Of a stretch of DNA of 16,239 nt, positions 14,341 through 16,239 are shown one piece after another. Origin of the DNA: Cyanobacteria bacterium HKST-UBA02. GTDB taxonomy: Bacteria > Cyanobacteriota > Vampirovibrionia > Obscuribacterales > Obscuribacteraceae. Numbering within the stretch: position 1 is the first letter of the stretch; each line of letters opens with the position of its first letter. The notes under the pieces were generated by a model that did no database searches, was not told where the DNA came from, and saw only the letters and a list, made by a program, of their open reading frames with translations. The translations under genes were made by a program, and so were the position numbers. Location of the stretch: the NCBI GenBank assembly GCA_020431945.1, contig JAGQHH010000275.1, forward strand, positions 1-16,239. The letters are read 5' to 3'.

Positions 14341-14346
14341 ATAATA
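14341..14346 (-). promoter_or_regulatory. -10-like box just before the Cys-rich protein gene
   Basis: TATTAT (5/6 to TATAAT) on the minus strand ends 5 nt before the ATG at 14335. Transcription would begin at or very near the start codon. No Shine-Dalgarno and no clear -35. Confidence 0.35.
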
Positions 14347-14378
14347 GGCAGCGGTGAAGAGTTCCCGAAACCCGGTAT

Positions 14379-14411
14379 CTACGAAATTTTCAGCAACTAC
14401 GAAATTTTCAG
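14379..14411. repeat. Tandem direct repeat of 15 bp (18-bp period) spanning a stop codon
   Basis: CTACGAAATTTTCAG occurs exactly at 14379-14393 and 14397-14411, with a 3-bp spacer. On the minus strand the inner copy encodes the last codons and TAG stop of the gene 14397-14825 (Leu-Lys-Ile-Ser-stop), and the second copy repeats them directly after the stop in the same frame. It looks like a recent slipped duplication, or a pair of sites upstream of the gene at 14335. Confidence 0.85.
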
Positions 14412-14825
14412 TTTGTCGGCGAAGCGATTGGGGTCCGGGTCGGCGGTGCGGCGCTGGATGAAGGAGCGCATCACTTCGTTCTGCTCGGCGAGACTGCGGC
14501 TTCCGGCGATGGGCTGGTCCCCGAAGATGTCGTCGAAAGTGATTTCGAGGATGTCCCTTTTGCCGCTCGAGACTGAATCGTAAGCCCGGCCTATGTTGCT
14601 GCCGATTTGAGCCATGCGGTCCCCGAGGCTCATCCTGTTTTGCCGGGTCCAGAGGTCGATGGCCTGGTCGCCTTTTTCATATTGCCTGACTTCACTCATT
14701 AGAGAGATGCATTCTCTCGAGAGATCGCCGGCGGCGTCGGAGGAGAAGTCCACATCGACTCCAGCGCAGGAGCCAAAGCCACGGTCCTCGAAATTGTCGC
14801 TGGGACGTTGGTGGGATATATCCAT
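14397..14825 (-). CDS. Small soluble protein (142 aa), unknown function
   Basis: No signal peptide or membrane segment. The N-terminal ~35 residues are polar and probably disordered (MDISHQRPSDNFEDRGFGSC). A helical middle part follows (about 34-85, with SRECISLMSEVRQYEKGDQAIDLW), then a charged C-terminus (EQNEVMRSFIQRRTADPD). No domain recognised. The frame extends 21 codons upstream, but the ATG at 14825 has GAGGA 7 nt before it and the extension is Pro/Leu-rich without a Shine-Dalgarno. The last four codons plus stop are duplicated downstream as an 18-bp tandem repeat. It is divergent from the gene at 14966 and lies 61 bp upstream of the Cys-rich protein gene on the same strand. Confidence 0.6.
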   Translation of the reverse strand: MDISHQRPSDNFEDRGFGSCAGVDVDFSSDAAGDLSRECISLMSEVRQYEKGDQAIDLWTRQNRMSLGDRMAQIGSNIGRAYDSVSSGKRDILEITFDDIFGDQPIAGSRSLAEQNEVMRSFIQRRTADPDPNRFADKLKIS

Positions 14826-14965
14826 AACGGAGTCCTCGAAAAGTAACGGTATTGGTAAGGGAGAAAGGGGAAGGGAGATTTGCCCCATGAGACCAGCATA
14901 GGGTGGCGCGGTTATTGATTGGTGACTGAGGAGTTACAGAGTTGTGACCGGGGTAGATCCTGATT

Positions 14966-15508
14966 ATGAAACCTGCCTGGTATATGAAATTTCAGGAGCG
15001 TGATGACTGCCTGCTCGACAAAACAGGCGGGCTGCCCACGCATCTTCCCCGGGTCGTCCCCCGCAATGGCGCCGGGGAGGAAATGGCTTTCATCGCGCAG
15101 TTTTATTGCATGGATGGTCGCCTGGCAATCCCCGATACTCTCTGCGTGCAGCTCTATCAGGACCCGGATGGAGACCCTCTGCCGGTGGCGGTTCGCCTGC
15201 CTGTCGATGCTCCCGAGAATCAGAACGGTCAGGGGCTAGCTCATCCCCAAGTCAAAAGGCTGGCGATAGACTGGACGGTCAAGCAAGATCCCGATAACAT
15301 TCCCGATGTCGTAGGGCTGACCGACGAGGAGGGCGAGCTGATGGAGTCAAAAATCGCCGGCACGCCCTACTATACGGATGATGAGCTACCTGAGGGGCAT
15401 ACTTATCTATTTCAACTTGCAGAAGAACCGGCAGGTCTGAATTTCGCCGATCGAATCGCGATCGTGACCATGGATGAGACTGGTGATTTGTACGTCAGGC
15501 TTCAGTAG
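14966..15508 (+). CDS. DUF1963/YwqG-like protein (180 aa)
   Basis: The pattern resembles the YwqG/DUF1963 superfamily: an early TGGLPTHLP (20-28), a central FIAQFYCMDGRLAIPDTLCVQLYQDP (42-67) like the conserved 'Q(I/F) ... lqlf' core, and a C-terminal SKIAGTPYYTDDELPEGHTYLFQL (128-151) followed by a short acidic ending. The family has no firm biochemical role. No signal peptide or membrane segment, so probably cytosolic. Start: ATG 14966 has only a poor GGGG-type site 13 nt away; ATG 14984 (MKFQ) is an alternative. The assignment to the superfamily is by eye from motif spacing only. It is followed 50 bp later by a small plus-strand gene. Confidence 0.62.
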   Translation: MKPAWYMKFQERDDCLLDKTGGLPTHLPRVVPRNGAGEEMAFIAQFYCMDGRLAIPDTLCVQLYQDPDGDPLPVAVRLPVDAPENQNGQGLAHPQVKRLAIDWTVKQDPDNIPDVVGLTDEEGELMESKIAGTPYYTDDELPEGHTYLFQLAEEPAGLNFADRIAIVTMDETGDLYVRLQ

Positions 15509-15558
15509 TCCGTGCCCGGCTTGCGGCAGAGGTTGATCGCTTGGAAGAAGAAGACCTG

Positions 15559-15756
15559 ATGAAGGAATTTCAAGATCGTCTTGTGACCTTGCTTGCCAGT
15601 GAGGAAAATCCCGAGACGGTTGTTTTGAAGCTTTTGAGCGACCAGCGCTTCGAGTCTCTGCGTGACTATCTTGCCGGTATGGACACTGATATGGTGGCAG
15701 TAGCCATGGAGCTGGTGCAGAAGTGGGGACGTGCGAAGGACGAGCCTGAGATCTAG
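15559..15756 (+). CDS. Small acidic helical protein (65 aa, or 71 aa from an upstream TTG), unknown function
   Basis: The predicted protein is largely helical and acidic: KEFQDRLVTLLASEENPETVVLKLL, then ESLRDYLAGMDTDMVAVAMELVQKW. A TTG six codons upstream (15541) has a better Shine-Dalgarno (AGAGG, 8 nt spacing) than the ATG, so the true start may be there. No signal peptide or recognised domain; it could be a small interaction or adaptor protein. It lies 50 bp after the YwqG-like gene, same strand, probably the same transcript, and ends 12 bp from the convergent permease gene. Confidence 0.5.
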   Translation: MKEFQDRLVTLLASEENPETVVLKLLSDQRFESLRDYLAGMDTDMVAVAMELVQKWGRAKDEPEI

Positions 15757-15768
15757 GAGATCGGGCGA

Positions 15769-16239
15769 TCAGGCAAGATATTTCCAGGACAGAATCCGCC
15801 GCTCCAGAGCTTCCACCAGGGCGGAAAGTATGAGGGCGATGACCATCAGGGTGAAAACCCCGACAAGCACAGTGGCCATATCATAGAGACCGGAGGCTTT
15901 GACGATCATATAGCCAAGCCCCGCCTCCGCCGAGATGAACTCGCCGATGAAAGCGCCCAGGAGAGCCAGACCGATATTGAGCTTCATGGCATTCACCACC
16001 CAGATGAGCGATGAGGGCACGACTATAAAGCGGAAGACCTGGCTGCGGCTGGCGCCCACCACCGCCATGAAGCGGAGGTAGCGCGGCTCCACCGAGACTG
16101 CTCCCTGGTAGGACTGGACGATGGCAACAACTACCGTGGAAAGAAAGGCGAGCATGATCTTGGACCAGAGCCCGATGCCGAACCAGGTAATGATCATCGG
16201 AGCCAGGGAGAAGATTGGAATCGAGCCCAGAGCTGCGAT
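15769..16239 (-). CDS. ABC transporter permease, SsuC/TauC/NitT type (partial, C-terminal 156 aa)
   Basis: The gene is cut by the right edge: the frame is open without a start to the last base, and residues before the internal ATG at 16197 (IAALGSIPIFSLAP) continue the family pattern SIPIFSLAPMIITWFGIGLWSK. A cytoplasmic EAA-type loop follows (FMAVVGASRSQVFRFIVVP), then GLALLGAFIGEFISAEAGLGYMI, hallmarks of permeases for nitrate, taurine, sulfonates or thiamine-precursor-like substrates. Three to four membrane helices are visible. Substrate cannot be judged without the adjoining ATPase and binding-protein genes. It is transcribed leftward from outside the window and ends 12 bp from the convergent small gene. 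Confidence 0.9.
   Translation of the reverse strand: MAALGSIPIFSLAPMIITWFGIGLWSKIMLAFLSTVVVAIVQSYQGAVSVEPRYLRFMAVVGASRSQVFRFIVVPSSLIWVVNAMKLNIGLALLGAFIGEFISAEAGLGYMIVKASGLYDMATVLVGVFTLMVIALILSALVEALERRILSWKYLA

Noticed and set aside
1..16239. tRNA, rRNA, CRISPR array, insertion sequence, phage genes or a known defence system
   Set aside because: No cloverleaf, repeat-spacer pattern, transposase, integrase or defence motif was seen on either strand.

Overview
The window is about 16.2 kb of gene-dense bacterial DNA, moderately GC-rich. I find 22 protein genes, one of them cut by the right edge, and no rRNA, tRNA, CRISPR array or insertion sequence. Signal peptides, one clear lipoprotein and several uptake-type ABC proteins show a bacterium with substrate-binding proteins outside the inner membrane. 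The UMP kinase has a Firmicutes-like KNGVDGVY stretch, and a DUF6745 protein is present. A non-photosynthetic cyanobacterial relative (Vampirovibrionia/Obscuribacterales type) would fit, but no marker here proves it, so this is a low-confidence guess.

Layout. 1-150: non-coding, with a short perfect hairpin. 151-3630: a disordered acidic protein, a two-helix membrane protein, a DUF6745 protein and a RIO/Kdo-kinase-like protein. 3728-5045: a small exported protein, then pyrH (UMP kinase, divergent at normally conserved sites). 5046-7231: an SDR dehydrogenase and a cytochrome P450, coupled by an ATGA overlap, probably an oxidative two-enzyme unit. 7297-9185: a GT4 glycosyltransferase followed by an exported protein built of two tandem ~100-residue repeats. 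9243-9689: an exported thioredoxin-fold protein with CGVC. 9692-12845: a polar amino-acid-type ABC importer (permease, ATPase, and two tandem paralogous binding proteins). 12901-14335: three genes linked by 4-nt GTGA overlaps (a Cys-rich exported/anchored protein, an exported 200-aa protein, a GNAT acetyltransferase). 14397-15756: three uncharacterised proteins, one resembling DUF1963/YwqG. 15769-16239: the C-terminal part of a SsuC/TauC-type permease.

Three patterns run across the window. First, every convergent gene pair meets with almost no space (from a 10-bp overlap to a 12-bp gap), leaving no room for ordinary intergenic terminators. Second, several promoter-proximal genes have a -10-like box 5-12 nt before the ATG and no Shine-Dalgarno sequence, which suggests leaderless or nearly leaderless mRNAs. 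Operon-internal genes have clear Shine-Dalgarno sequences or 4-nt overlaps. Third, GTG starts recur within GTGA overlaps.

I did not find a recognisable defence system or biosynthetic gene cluster. The most unusual items are the twin binding proteins with shared cysteines, the two-repeat exported protein, the divergent UMP kinase and the expression architecture.
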